A DNA stretch of 64,000 nucleotides from Candidatus Blautia faecigallinarum (GTDB lineage Bacteria > Bacillota > Clostridia > Lachnospirales > Lachnospiraceae): the NCBI GenBank assembly GCA_019116385.1, contig DXBU01000090.1, positions 1-64,000 of the forward strand. The letters are read 5' to 3'. Below, piece after piece: positions 27,721 to 37,599 of the stretch. Each line of letters begins with the position of its first letter. Positions within the stretch are counted from its first letter, which is position 1. Under the pieces are notes generated by a model, which was given only the letters and a program-made list of their open reading frames with translations, was not told where the DNA came from and made no database searches. A program made the translations under genes and the position numbers.

Positions 27721-29961
27721 TTAATCCACTTTAAGAATACAGGTCTGTGAGGAAGACGACTGGAACACGATCTCTCCCAGCTGCTTCAAAAGTGTCAGAT
27801 TCAGGTTTTCTCCATATTTCTCCCGTTCCTTGCTTCCCAGGAAAATATAAGATACCTGGTATTTCTCCAGAAGCGCCTTTACCTGTTCTTCGTCATTGGA
27901 GGTATAGATCGTTTCCACATCCGCGCTTCTCTCATTAAGATCCGCCACATCGTTTCTCCACAGCCATTCATGTACATACCAGCCCAGGACTGTAGGAAGC
28001 CCGGTCATAGCGGATACCCTTTCGTACCCGGTATAGCTGTCCCCGTTTGCTTCCAGGACTACCGGGGAACCTTCTATATTGCTGCGCAGCCAGCGGATCC
28101 CCTCCGCATCCTCAGGAAAGTCTGTTTCCAAAAAGGCAGTGGCATTCAGCCCCTGATAAGCGGAAGGATCGGTCACATCTCCAAACCAGGAATGGACGCT
28201 GTTTCCAAAATATCCAAAAGTCCACAGCAAACAGAACGCCCCTGCTGCCGCCAAGATCTTTACGGCTTTTTGTCTGGCAAGGAAGAGCAGCCGGAAGATC
28301 ACATAGGCCATGGTCATGCCAAACAGGATATACGCCTGGTAGGTAAGCTTGAACATGGTATTTGCCCTGGCATTTCCATTTTCGTAAATATCCCGCACGT
28401 AAACAAGCTCCGGGATCGCGACCAGGCCAATTGCGCACAGCCCCATGATCACAGCAAACAGGTCCGGTGTTTTTATGGAACGCAGCAGCGTATAAGGAGT
28501 TTTCCGCTTCAAAAGATGCAGTTTTTCCCACAAGACAAAAATAATAAACAAGATTGTGAGAAAAACCGGAAGTCCCCACAGCACCAGCAGCTGGTGTATC
28601 ATAGAGTGGTTCTGGGCAAGGGCAACTCCCTGCACCATAGAGTCAAACTGCAGGGTAAACGGAAGGATGACAAGGAAAGAAATCCCCAGTACCTCCACGG
28701 CCTGCAAGGCAGTAACTGCCAGGATCCGCCTGGCCCTGCCCCGGAACCGGATCCAGTTGGTGAACAGCACGGTCCCTCCGGTTACCACAAAATAAATAAC
28801 AAAATCCCAATAGTTCGTCCACTGGAACATTCCCAGCATTCCGCTCACCAAAAGAATGTGAGGGATCAGAAGCTGCCGCTTCCAAAAGGCTTTTCCGGAT
28901 TTTTTTTCCACTGCTGCCTCTCCCATACGCACACTCCGCATCCATGCGTACAAAATCCCGATCACAGTCAGCACAAACATGATATTGACCACATGGGCAT
29001 GAAGATCTCCCAGCACAAAGGAATAACTGGGAAACTCGTGGATCGTTTTGTCCGGTACATCCGGATCATAGCCGATATATCTGGTGGCATCCGGAAACCA
29101 ATAGCCGGTCTCTAACTCCGTTCCCTTCAGCTTTTGGATCCAGGGAAGGATCTTGCTGTATATCACATAATGCATATTTCCTGCAAGGCTCACTCCTCCT
29201 CCGGCAAGAATGCCGGCGAGATAGGGAAGGACTCTTTTTCTGCCGGTAAGGCCCTTTCCGAAAATGTCCTCTGTCATCTGAAATACCAGGGAAAAAGGAA
29301 GCACAAAAGCAAGGCCCGCCACGAAAGTGCGCATCAGATTGTAGGTCACTGCTACACTGCTTCCGGAAATCTTGGTAAGAAAGACCGCGAAATATTGCCC
29401 TCCATAATAATAATTGATGTGTCCGTCAGAATACCAGAGATCTCTCGGCGGAAGTTCTGTGCTCCGCATAAGGGCTTCCATAAAGCCATAGTCCATAAAT
29501 TTCTCGGTTCCATAGGCTGCAGGATGGAAACCTGCCAGATACGTCCACAGCAAAAACAGCCCGAAAAACAGCAGTTCTTCCCAAAATATCAGGGAAAAGT
29601 GCCCCACCGGCAGACATTCCACACCTTTTTTGATCTGACGGCTAAAGAGCAAAAAGCTCCCCGCTGCCAATAGCAGACATACGCCAATACAGGAAGCTGT
29701 GGTAAACTTCAAGATTTTTACAGATACCAGGAACCAGGTAAGAAATCCGGAAACTGCAATAAAGATCACTTTCGAAAACAGCCAGCCTTTGTCCTTAAAG
29801 CCCCCGAACAGCCGCCCGGTAAGGGGCATTCCCCCAAGGCCCATCACACCGGCCATCAGCCACCAGGTCCAAAAGACCCAGACATCGCCTTTTAAAAGCC
29901 ATACGGAAGCCGCTGCCAGGATTATCATAAGTGCTGTCTGTACGCCCCATTTTTTTATCAT
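27721..29961 (-). CDS. DUF2298 (Chlor_Arch_YYY-like) polytopic membrane protein, putative GT-C glycosyltransferase
   Basis: YGTEKFMDYGFMEALMRSTELPPRDLWYSDGHINYYYGGQYFAVFL; many TM segments. Confidence 0.75.
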   Translation of the reverse strand: MIKKWGVQTALMIILAAASVWLLKGDVWVFWTWWLMAGVMGLGGMPLTGRLFGGFKDKGWLFSKVIFIAVSGFLTWFLVSVKILKFTTASCIGVCLLLAAGSFLLFSRQIKKGVECLPVGHFSLIFWEELLFFGLFLLWTYLAGFHPAAYGTEKFMDYGFMEALMRSTELPPRDLWYSDGHINYYYGGQYFAVFLTKISGSSVAVTYNLMRTFVAGLAFVLPFSLVFQMTEDIFGKGLTGRKRVLPYLAGILAGGGVSLAGNMHYVIYSKILPWIQKLKGTELETGYWFPDATRYIGYDPDVPDKTIHEFPSYSFVLGDLHAHVVNIMFVLTVIGILYAWMRSVRMGEAAVEKKSGKAFWKRQLLIPHILLVSGMLGMFQWTNYWDFVIYFVVTGGTVLFTNWIRFRGRARRILAVTALQAVEVLGISFLVILPFTLQFDSMVQGVALAQNHSMIHQLLVLWGLPVFLTILFIIFVLWEKLHLLKRKTPYTLLRSIKTPDLFAVIMGLCAIGLVAIPELVYVRDIYENGNARANTMFKLTYQAYILFGMTMAYVIFRLLFLARQKAVKILAAAGAFCLLWTFGYFGNSVHSWFGDVTDPSAYQGLNATAFLETDFPEDAEGIRWLRSNIEGSPVVLEANGDSYTGYERVSAMTGLPTVLGWYVHEWLWRNDVADLNERSADVETIYTSNDEEQVKALLEKYQVSYIFLGSKEREKYGENLNLTLLKQLGEIVFQSSSSQTCILKVD

Positions 29962-29977
29962 CTGGTCTTCCTCCTGC

Positions 29978-30688
29978 TCATATGCTTTTTCGTATCCTCA
30001 TAAAATCTTTTAGAGCTTTTTGTCCGGCTTTGATGATCTTGGGCATATTCAGGGAATTTTTTCCGCCCTGCCGGGGCCGGAAGGTAATAGGAAAATACTG
30101 TACGCCCAAATGATGCTTTTCATAGATCACCGTCATCAGTACATTGGTCAGGTCAAACCCCTCCGGGATCTTCTCCAGGACCTTCTTCAGCTGGCCGCTC
30201 TCCATCAGCCGATAAGGTGTATTGGCATCTTTCACCCATACTCCGAAGCACAGGAACAGGACGATGCGCAGTACTTTGGTCACAAAGATCCGGGAAACTC
30301 CGTCTTTTCTTGCCTTGCGGTTGCCGATCAAAAGGCCGCAGCATTTCCGGCTGTCCCAGAAGCGGAAAAATTCTTCTGCCAGTGTCTGGCCGTCGGAATC
30401 TGTCTGAAAGACATAATCCGCCCCTTTTTCCACCGCGTAATGATAGGCACGCAGGATCGTCGCCCCATGTCCTTCGTTTTTTTTATTTATTCCGATCAGG
30501 CGGGGATATTTCTTTTGGCACTCCCGTATCTTTTCATAAGTTTTGTCTGTACTCCCATCGTTAAAGATCACCAGCCGGCTCTCACCTCCGATTTTTTCTG
30601 CAACCGGATGCCAGTGGGCGATCACATTTTCTATATTTTCTTCTTCGTTATACGCAGGCATAACGATATATAAGCAGTCATGTTTCAT
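29978..30688 (-). CDS. Family 2 glycosyltransferase (dolichyl/polyprenyl-phosphate sugar synthase-like)
   Basis: LYIVMPAYNEEENIENVIAHW...VIFNDGSTDKTYEKI...DYVFQTDSDGQ; start refined to MKHDCLY at 30688. Confidence 0.88.
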   Translation of the reverse strand: MKHDCLYIVMPAYNEEENIENVIAHWHPVAEKIGGESRLVIFNDGSTDKTYEKIRECQKKYPRLIGINKKNEGHGATILRAYHYAVEKGADYVFQTDSDGQTLAEEFFRFWDSRKCCGLLIGNRKARKDGVSRIFVTKVLRIVLFLCFGVWVKDANTPYRLMESGQLKKVLEKIPEGFDLTNVLMTVIYEKHHLGVQYFPITFRPRQGGKNSLNMPKIIKAGQKALKDFMRIRKSI

Positions 30689-32636
30689 ATATCCTGATTC
30701 TCCCATCTTCCGATCTATATACCAGGGGATATGTCCGTGCGATCACATCCTCTCTGCATGTTTCCTGTTCAAATTCCATTCCTTCTTCAAAAAGAATATA
30801 CGTGATGTTTTCTTGTGCCACCAGGGTCCTTAAGGTATCCTGGTCTTCTGTAGTATAGATCTGTACCGCCGCTGCGGCTCGGGCATTGGTGTCGTAGCCT
30901 GCCGACCAGGCGTAATAGGGCCAGCCGCAATAGAGCATTTCTCCTGCCATGGTCACCTCGTTAATACTATACTCCGGAGTCAGCATCAGATCCCCTTTAT
31001 CCAGCGTTTCGGAGATCCATTGGGACAAACTGCTGTATAGGGGCACACTGACTCTGTGATCTGCATCATTATCCTTTAGGATCACCACAAAATCATAGAC
31101 TCCTGTGACAGTAAGGCAAAGGGTAAGGAGCAATGCACCCGCCCGTCCTGCCAGACATTTTCTCCACAGAGAGACCACTGCCCAGGCCCAGAACATCGTC
31201 AAAAAGGCATAGGATATCATAATGTACTTATGGTTCACATTGATATCCGGCGTAAGAGAAACAAAAAAGGCAAAAACAGCCGGCAGGAAAAAGCTGGATA
31301 AAACCATCCTTTCTTTTCTTTTTAAAAAGAAAAGCAGCACAAGAAGGCCGGCAAAATAGATACCGCTTACAGAAAAAATATACCAGGCTGTCCCGGCCGC
31401 ACTTTTATCCTCGGCTAAAAATCCCCAGTAAAAGGACACCTCCATGGCCTCTCCCTGTATAAAGATTTTTGACTGTAAAAAAGAAAAAAGCACCGCTGTC
31501 CCGGCTGTCAGGGCATAATCCAGCTTGCCGTCGGAAAAAAGGCCAAACCCTGCAAGGATCAAAAGACCTCCGATCACCGCCGCGCCATTCCAAAAAGAAG
31601 TCATTCCCAGCATCAGCCCCATCAAAAGAGCTGTTTCCGGTTTTCGCACCCACCAGGCTTTCCTGGTAAAAAAGCGTTCCATCAGCCATCCGGCTCCTTT
31701 GGAGGAAGAGTCTGCCGTCTCCTCCACCCACTCCAAATAAAACCAAAGGGCAAGAGATACGATCAAAAGGCCAAAGGCCAGATGTCTTTGGTTCAGGTAG
31801 ACATTATAATTCCACAGCCCCCAGTCTTCGTTGGGTGTATATCCGATAAAGGCAGTGTTATTCTTAAGTACTTCCAGCAGATCTCCCGCCCGTACATGCT
31901 CATAGAAAAATCGAAAAAAAGCCGTCCCGCTCCGAAAAAAGAAGAACAGGATCCCCAGAAAACCTGCACCTTTTCTGCCGGTGATCCGTACCGCCAGCAT
32001 ATAAAGCATCATAAGGAAGCCCGTCAGGGCCAGAATACTGATCAAATTGTAAGCAATATCCAGACGCATGCCCAGGTATTCCAGATTTCCGGCAAGAAAC
32101 TGGAACATAAAATGATATTTCACGTCTTCTCCGCCGAAATGGGGATATTGTGTTGGAAAATTGTTGCCCCAGGAAAAGGAACGGATCATCGCAGTATGAG
32201 GCGCGTAATCTCCAAATACCGAAAAGCCGGCGTATAAGATCCCGTCTTTTTCATGAAATACATAAAACATCGTCCAGGAAATGAAAGCAGCCAGCATAAG
32301 GAAAAACAGGATTTCTCCTTTTTCCCTGGCAAGCTTTGTCCGGCAGTCCCTAAGGTTTCCCAGACCTATGCCCCTTTTCCGGACCCTGGAAAAATACCGT
32401 TTTCCAAGAAACGCAGCTCCTCCAGTCATAGTCAGAAGATTTCCATAGAAAAGAGGGCTTTCGGCACCCAGGCAGACACTTGCAAAAAATGCGGTAAAAT
32501 AGGTTATCCATCCCAGGATAAGGGAGCCTGTCCCAAAGGAAAAGGGTAAGAGAAGCCAAGGCCGGGTACATACCGTCCTTGGCGCCAGCTCCCTCCCCAA
32601 TAAAAATATGAAAACTATATAAATGATTCCCAGCAT
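30678..32636 (-). CDS. Polytopic membrane protein, putative GT-C-type transferase related to the DUF2298 protein
   Basis: FGDYAPHTAMIRSFSWGNNFPTQYPHFGGEDVKYHFMFQFLAGNLEYLGM; C-terminal segment alignable to 27721-29961 product; start refined to MLGIIYIVFIF with good RBS. Confidence 0.6.
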   Translation of the reverse strand: MLGIIYIVFIFLLGRELAPRTVCTRPWLLLPFSFGTGSLILGWITYFTAFFASVCLGAESPLFYGNLLTMTGGAAFLGKRYFSRVRKRGIGLGNLRDCRTKLAREKGEILFFLMLAAFISWTMFYVFHEKDGILYAGFSVFGDYAPHTAMIRSFSWGNNFPTQYPHFGGEDVKYHFMFQFLAGNLEYLGMRLDIAYNLISILALTGFLMMLYMLAVRITGRKGAGFLGILFFFFRSGTAFFRFFYEHVRAGDLLEVLKNNTAFIGYTPNEDWGLWNYNVYLNQRHLAFGLLIVSLALWFYLEWVEETADSSSKGAGWLMERFFTRKAWWVRKPETALLMGLMLGMTSFWNGAAVIGGLLILAGFGLFSDGKLDYALTAGTAVLFSFLQSKIFIQGEAMEVSFYWGFLAEDKSAAGTAWYIFSVSGIYFAGLLVLLFFLKRKERMVLSSFFLPAVFAFFVSLTPDINVNHKYIMISYAFLTMFWAWAVVSLWRKCLAGRAGALLLTLCLTVTGVYDFVVILKDNDADHRVSVPLYSSLSQWISETLDKGDLMLTPEYSINEVTMAGEMLYCGWPYYAWSAGYDTNARAAAAVQIYTTEDQDTLRTLVAQENITYILFEEGMEFEQETCREDVIARTYPLVYRSEDGRIRIYET

Positions 32637-32764
32637 TTTTTCTCCTCTGTCCCATTCCTGCCTGTATAATTCTTTTGTCTCCAGGCTTTCGCGTATCCAG
32701 TATACCAAAATTATCCTTTCAGGAACAGACCATTTAATAAAAATTCAAAATCTTTACACATATT

Positions 32765-33547
32765 TTATTCACCGGAAAGATACCTTTCTATTCCTTGGGC
32801 TATGGCAGCAGCTGCCTTTTCCTGGTACGCTTCTTCCTGAAGCAATGCAGCCTCCTGGGGATTCGTCAAAAAGCCGCACTCTACGATATTGATCACTCCC
32901 GGACACTTTTTCAGCAGGAAATAGGTTTTGTTGCCCTTTTCTGTTCTGGGAGAGGAAGGGGCAAGGGTTTCGTTCAGCTGCTCCTGGATCGCGCCGGCCA
33001 GCCGCCTGCCCTCTGTGGAGGTTTCGTAATAAAAAACCTGCGGTCCCTTTACAGAAGGGTCTTGATAGCTGTTTTGATGGATGCTTATGGTCAAAAGGGG
33101 ATTGCTTTTTTTGATCCGGTCGATCCGGTTCCAAAGATCCTGGACTTTTTTGTTCACCGCGTCTTCCTCATAAAGTCCATTGGCGTCTGTTCTTGTCATT
33201 ACTACGGTATATCCTCTTTCCTCTAGCTGCTCTTTCAGCTTAAAGGCAATGGCAAGATTGATCTGGTCTTCTCTAAGGTTCCCGATCCCGATCATTCCCG
33301 GATCCCGGCCTCCATGTCCGGCATCTACTGCGATCACCTTTTCGGAAGTCATTTCTTTAGAAACCACTGCAGCTTCTTTGGACAGAAATACAAAGCTCAG
33401 CAAAAGGACACAGGCCATAACCAGTTCCAAGGCATACCGCTTTTTCTTATTTTCTTCAGGCAGTTCTGACCATATCTGTTTTTTCAAAAACAAAACACCC
33501 CCTGGACTACTCCATTTAATATATGTTCCAGGGAGTGTTTTTAGCAT
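32765..33547 (-). CDS. cwlD: N-acetylmuramoyl-L-alanine amidase, CwlD-like
   Basis: VIAVDAGHGGRDPGMIGI, SIHQNSYQD, VECGFLTNPQEAALL; start uncertain. Confidence 0.88.
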   Translation of the reverse strand: MLKTLPGTYIKWSSPGGVLFLKKQIWSELPEENKKKRYALELVMACVLLLSFVFLSKEAAVVSKEMTSEKVIAVDAGHGGRDPGMIGIGNLREDQINLAIAFKLKEQLEERGYTVVMTRTDANGLYEEDAVNKKVQDLWNRIDRIKKSNPLLTISIHQNSYQDPSVKGPQVFYYETSTEGRRLAGAIQEQLNETLAPSSPRTEKGNKTYFLLKKCPGVINIVECGFLTNPQEAALLQEEAYQEKAAAAIAQGIERYLSGE

Positions 33548-33573
33548 AGATCTGCTTTTATCTTTTGTTTCAT

Positions 33574-35280
33574 TTACTGAAGGTTGTCTGTGATCACCTG
33601 CCAGATGCTGCTGTCTTCAAATCCGAAGCTCCATGCGGCAACCCCGGCCAGCTCATATTTTGGTACCAGCATCACCTTAGCCGCGATCGACTGTGCGTCC
33701 TCGAGCCAGATCTGGTAAGTGGCGCCTTCGCTTTCATAGGTGCCATAATTCTGTCCGGCTTCTTTATCCCAATAGGTTTCTACATTGTGGGCGGATATCG
33801 TTTCCTGGGCCTGGTTCATTCCGATGGCTTCACTGGTCACCTGGCCATTTGCTGTTTTCCACAATCGTGTATAGAAAGGAATGGCATTGATCACCCGTTG
33901 GGCAGGCACTTCTTTCAGTGTGTCCTGGATGCCCTGTTCCACCCACGGAAGGGATGCCACGGAGCCGGCCTGTTCCGACCCTACATAGTGCTCGTCATAG
34001 CCCATGATGATAACATAATCTACAATGTCACCCTGCTCTCCTCTGTCATAATGACTGGTAAACGCAGCCGGTACAGGATTGTCCACAGAGATCACCAGGT
34101 TGTTTTTCCGGCATTCGATCGCCAGCTCCCGCAAAAATTCCAGAAAATGTACGCCAGCATCTTCGCTGAGGGTTTCGAAGTCCACATTGATCCCATCCAG
34201 ATCTACTGCCAGCGCGGCATCGATCAGCTGACGGATCAGATTCTGTCTGGATGAAGTTTTTGACAGCACTTCGGTGGTACTGATATCCACACTGAAGTTG
34301 TCCACCAATCCCCACACCTGGATATTGCGCTCATGGGCAAGGGCAACATAGTCTGCACTGGCAATATTGCTGATATTGCCGGAATTGTCACGTATGCTGA
34401 ACCAGGTTGGCGAGATCACATTGACTCCTGTCACATTGGCAAGAGTATCCCCAAGGCCCCCATTGGCATCTGTGTTTGTCACCTGGTGCCATACCAGGTT
34501 CACCGGTTCCTCCATACTATAATAGGAATATTCTTCTCTCTGAAAATCCCGGTCAACTGTCACCGTCTCTGGCGCCGTGATGCGCTTTTTCTGCACATAG
34601 CCAATATAACCGTCCTGTGTGGCCACCTGGCTCCAATTTTCCAGTTCTTCCAAAACGATCAGGCTTTCTCCCTTTTCCGCCTGAGTCAGTACTTCTGACT
34701 TGATCCCTCCCCGGTAACGAACACTGGTATCTTTTTTTACCTCCGCCATATTCACATCTGAAAACTGATACTGTATGGCGATCCGGTCCGGATCCTGATA
34801 TATATAGGAGTCAATATCTGTATATTTTTTAATATAGGAAATACTTAAGTAAACTTTTCCGTCTTTCAGCCAGACGTCCCCGCCTCCCTGGGAAGCGGCA
34901 GGAGCTGCGGTGAGTTCTGAAGGCGTAGCGTATAAAACCTGCTGGTTTTCTTTATCCCAGTAGTATCTTTTGTTCAGCCGGTTGCTGACCACTTCTATGG
35001 GAAGGTAGCCTTCTCCCTCCCAAAGGATGCCTCTGGAATCCAGGATATCCGTTCCCAGGATGATCGCCGCCTCGTCCCCGGTCACTCCATAGTATTCATA
35101 AAGATCCATCTGCTCCTTGGAAGGCATATACTTCCGGATCAAAAAAGTACCGAGTCCTGCTGCTACAACAACAAAGATCAAAAGGCAGACAAACAGCACC
35201 GGTTTGTGTTTTCTTTTTATTCTCCGTTTTCGTACCCGCCTGCTCCTGGGGGCAGTCTTTAATTTATCTGAAGTATTCAA
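33574..35280 (-). CDS. Glycosyl hydrolase family 18 protein with N-terminal anchor and SH3-like domain
   Basis: AVDLDGINVDFETL catalytic motif, VIIMGYDEHY, AGVAAWSFGFED; SH3-like ESLIVLEELENWSQVATQDGYIGYV. Confidence 0.87.
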   Translation of the reverse strand: MNTSDKLKTAPRSRRVRKRRIKRKHKPVLFVCLLIFVVVAAGLGTFLIRKYMPSKEQMDLYEYYGVTGDEAAIILGTDILDSRGILWEGEGYLPIEVVSNRLNKRYYWDKENQQVLYATPSELTAAPAASQGGGDVWLKDGKVYLSISYIKKYTDIDSYIYQDPDRIAIQYQFSDVNMAEVKKDTSVRYRGGIKSEVLTQAEKGESLIVLEELENWSQVATQDGYIGYVQKKRITAPETVTVDRDFQREEYSYYSMEEPVNLVWHQVTNTDANGGLGDTLANVTGVNVISPTWFSIRDNSGNISNIASADYVALAHERNIQVWGLVDNFSVDISTTEVLSKTSSRQNLIRQLIDAALAVDLDGINVDFETLSEDAGVHFLEFLRELAIECRKNNLVISVDNPVPAAFTSHYDRGEQGDIVDYVIIMGYDEHYVGSEQAGSVASLPWVEQGIQDTLKEVPAQRVINAIPFYTRLWKTANGQVTSEAIGMNQAQETISAHNVETYWDKEAGQNYGTYESEGATYQIWLEDAQSIAAKVMLVPKYELAGVAAWSFGFEDSSIWQVITDNLQ

Positions 35281-35386
35281 TTCTTTTCCTCCTTACTGAC
35301 GCGTCGGGCGCTTGAGTGCTACCATTATATCATATTTAAAAAAGAATGCATTACAAAAATCGACTTTTTATATTTTTTTTACATTT

Positions 35387-35446
35387 GGGATTTCCTCCGG
35401 CGGGTTAAGTATGGGGGGAACGCTTACCATTTGTGGAGGAAATCCC
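35387..35446 (+). other. Intergenic long-stem hairpin followed by a T tract on the plus strand
   Basis: GGGATTTCCTCC (35387-35398) / GGAGGAAATCCC (35435-35446), then TTTTTCTTT. Confidence 0.6.
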
Positions 35447-35457
35447 TTTTTCTTTCG

Positions 35458-35694
35458 TTATTCATCTTCAATAAAATCAAAGCTGACCCGTGCTATCTGG
35501 CCATTTTCATCTTCGGTATAATCCCGCATATAGCCTCCGCCTTCTGCAATCGTACAGGCTTTTGCTATGGTTTTGGGGCTGCTGGGTACTCCGTTTAGAT
35601 AAAGTTCTACACCCTGAGACTGGTAGCACTCCAATTCCCGGCGCAAAGGCTTGCGGGACCGTTTCTGTCTCTTAGCACGTGATATATTTTCCGT
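35458..35694 (-). CDS. Small conserved-looking protein of unknown function, start codon unclear
   Basis: Strong RBS GAAAGGAGG just upstream of in-frame CTT-ACG-GAA; ORF-track start is an internal TTG at 35646. Confidence 0.5.
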   Translation of the reverse strand, partial: TENISRAKRQKRSRKPLRRELECYQSQGVELYLNGVPSSPKTIAKACTIAEGGGYMRDYTEDENGQIARVSFDFIEDE

Positions 35695-36028
35695 AAGCTA
35701 TCCTCCTTTCCTGATAAAATTGGGTTTTAGAAAACAACCATAGGTTCTGGAAAAGGCAGCGGCGGTATGGATAAATAAAACGCTTGGAATTTCTCTGCCG
35801 CTACAGCAGGAATGCTGTGTGATGAGTTGATGCAGCAGGTTTCTTTTGATGAGTAAGTTGTATATGACATTAAAAAAAACAATTCAGGTATTTTTCAGCC
35901 ACGTGCCAAATACCTTTTCCTTCTTTGTATTATACAGGTTTTAAAGAGAGATGCAATAGTTTTCGTCAACTTGTGTGTTTTTTTCGATTTTCTTTCCAAA
36001 TATTTTATAAATAGGTAAATTGAATTTC

Positions 36029-36057
36029 TTTACATCTTGTTGTATAGTGTATATAAT
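36029..36057 (+). promoter_or_regulatory. Sigma-A-type promoter of mecA
   Basis: TTTACA (36029-36034), 17 bp, TATAAT (36052-36057). Confidence 0.65.
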
Positions 36058-36182
36058 AAAAATCAAAGGGTAAATCAATCTGATAAGTCGTTGATCATAC
36101 ACTGTCTGTGTTATAAAAGCAGAAGTTTTTTCTTTTCTGCCATCTTATATAACAGCAGATTTCAAGAATAGGATGTGATAAT

Positions 36183-36917
36183 ATGAAAATCGAAAAAATA
36201 AGTGACAACCAGATTCGTTGTACTCTGACCAGAGAAGACCTGGAAAACCATCAGATCCGCCTAAGCGAGATCGCTTACGGATCCGAAAAAGCCAAAAAGC
36301 TTTTTCGGGACATGATGCAGCAGGCAAGCATACAATTTGGTTTTGAAGCGGACAATATTCCGCTGATGATAGAAGCGATCCCCGTAAACTCAGAAAGCAT
36401 TATCCTGATCATCACCAAGGTGGAGGATCCGGAAGAACTGGATACCCGTTTTTCCAAGTTTGCCCCCTTTAAGGAGAACACCGGAGAGACCCTTCAGCTG
36501 GACGGCGCAGACAACATCATCGATATTTTCCAGAAGATCTATGAAGCTAAGATGAAAGCTTCCTCAAAAAAAGCCGCACCCAAAGCGAAAGACAGCAAAA
36601 AAGCCCCGGAAGAAACTCCTTCCGTTAATTTGATCCGGCTTTTTACATTTTCCAGCCTGGACGATGTGATCGCAGCTTCCCACAGCCTGAACGGCTTTTT
36701 TACAGGCGCGAACAGCCTATATAAAGACCGTTTTTCAGAGAACTATCAGCTAGTCATCCATCAGTCAGACCAGACACCGGAAGTCTTCAACAAAGTATGC
36801 AACATTCTTTCCGAGTATGGAACCGGCAGAGCATTTACCGCTGCTGGAGAGGCACATCTTCTAGAACATGGATATCTGATCGCTCAGGATGCCTTTTCCA
36901 CACTTACCCAGCTTTGA
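36183..36917 (+). CDS. mecA: Adaptor protein MecA
   Basis: MKIEKISDNQIRCTLTREDLENHQIRLSEIAYGSEKAKKLFRDMM. Confidence 0.9.
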   Translation: MKIEKISDNQIRCTLTREDLENHQIRLSEIAYGSEKAKKLFRDMMQQASIQFGFEADNIPLMIEAIPVNSESIILIITKVEDPEELDTRFSKFAPFKENTGETLQLDGADNIIDIFQKIYEAKMKASSKKAAPKAKDSKKAPEETPSVNLIRLFTFSSLDDVIAASHSLNGFFTGANSLYKDRFSENYQLVIHQSDQTPEVFNKVCNILSEYGTGRAFTAAGEAHLLEHGYLIAQDAFSTLTQL

Positions 36918-36936
36918 TCTGACTTATCCACAATAT

Positions 36937-36965
36937 AAAAGCTGTCCTTTTTCGGGACAGCTTTT
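36937..36965. terminator. Bidirectional terminator between mecA and DUF1858 gene
   Basis: AAAAGCTGTCC...GGACAGCTTTT. Confidence 0.85.
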
Positions 36966-36973
36966 TATGTTTC

Positions 36974-37174
36974 TTATTCGCCAAGAAAATCGTTGATCTG
37001 CTGTACAAGGATATCCGCATCCAGACCGTGCACAAGTGCAGCTTCTTCCAAAGATTCCATCTGTGCAGAGGGACAGCCAAGGCAGTGCATACCTGCTCTC
37101 ATAAGGATAGGTGCGATATTGGGATCTAAATTAATTAACTGGCCGATCAGCATGGACTTCGTTACTTTTGCCAT
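36974..37174 (-). CDS. DUF1858 domain protein
   Basis: [55 protein letters not shown]. Confidence 0.87.
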   Translation of the reverse strand: MAKVTKSMLIGQLINLDPNIAPILMRAGMHCLGCPSAQMESLEEAALVHGLDADILVQQINDFLGE

Positions 37175-37355
37175 TTATTTTTCCTCCTGTTTTCATTTCA
37201 GCCTCTCGCTGTGCTCCCATTATAATACGAAATCTCAGGAAAATCAACCTATTAAGCAGAAGACTTATGTTTACGATTTTGTACTTGTAATCCGGAGAAA
37301 GATATATTAGAATGAATCTAGAACCCATGTGGGTGCTAAACTCATCATATCATAA

Positions 37356-37544
<189 letters not shown>

Positions 37545-37556
37545 TCGCTACATAAC

Positions 37557-37585
37557 AAAGGGCACCTGCGATAGGTGCCTTTTGT
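37557..37585. terminator. Terminator after ferredoxin
   Basis: GGCACCT-GCGAT-AGGTGCC followed by TTTTG. Confidence 0.8.
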
Positions 37586-37599
37586 TGTATCTTGGTTCT

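Noticed and set aside
27970-29115. 381-aa plus-strand ORF
   Set aside because: Antisense to the DUF2298 gene; composition typical of a shadow frame
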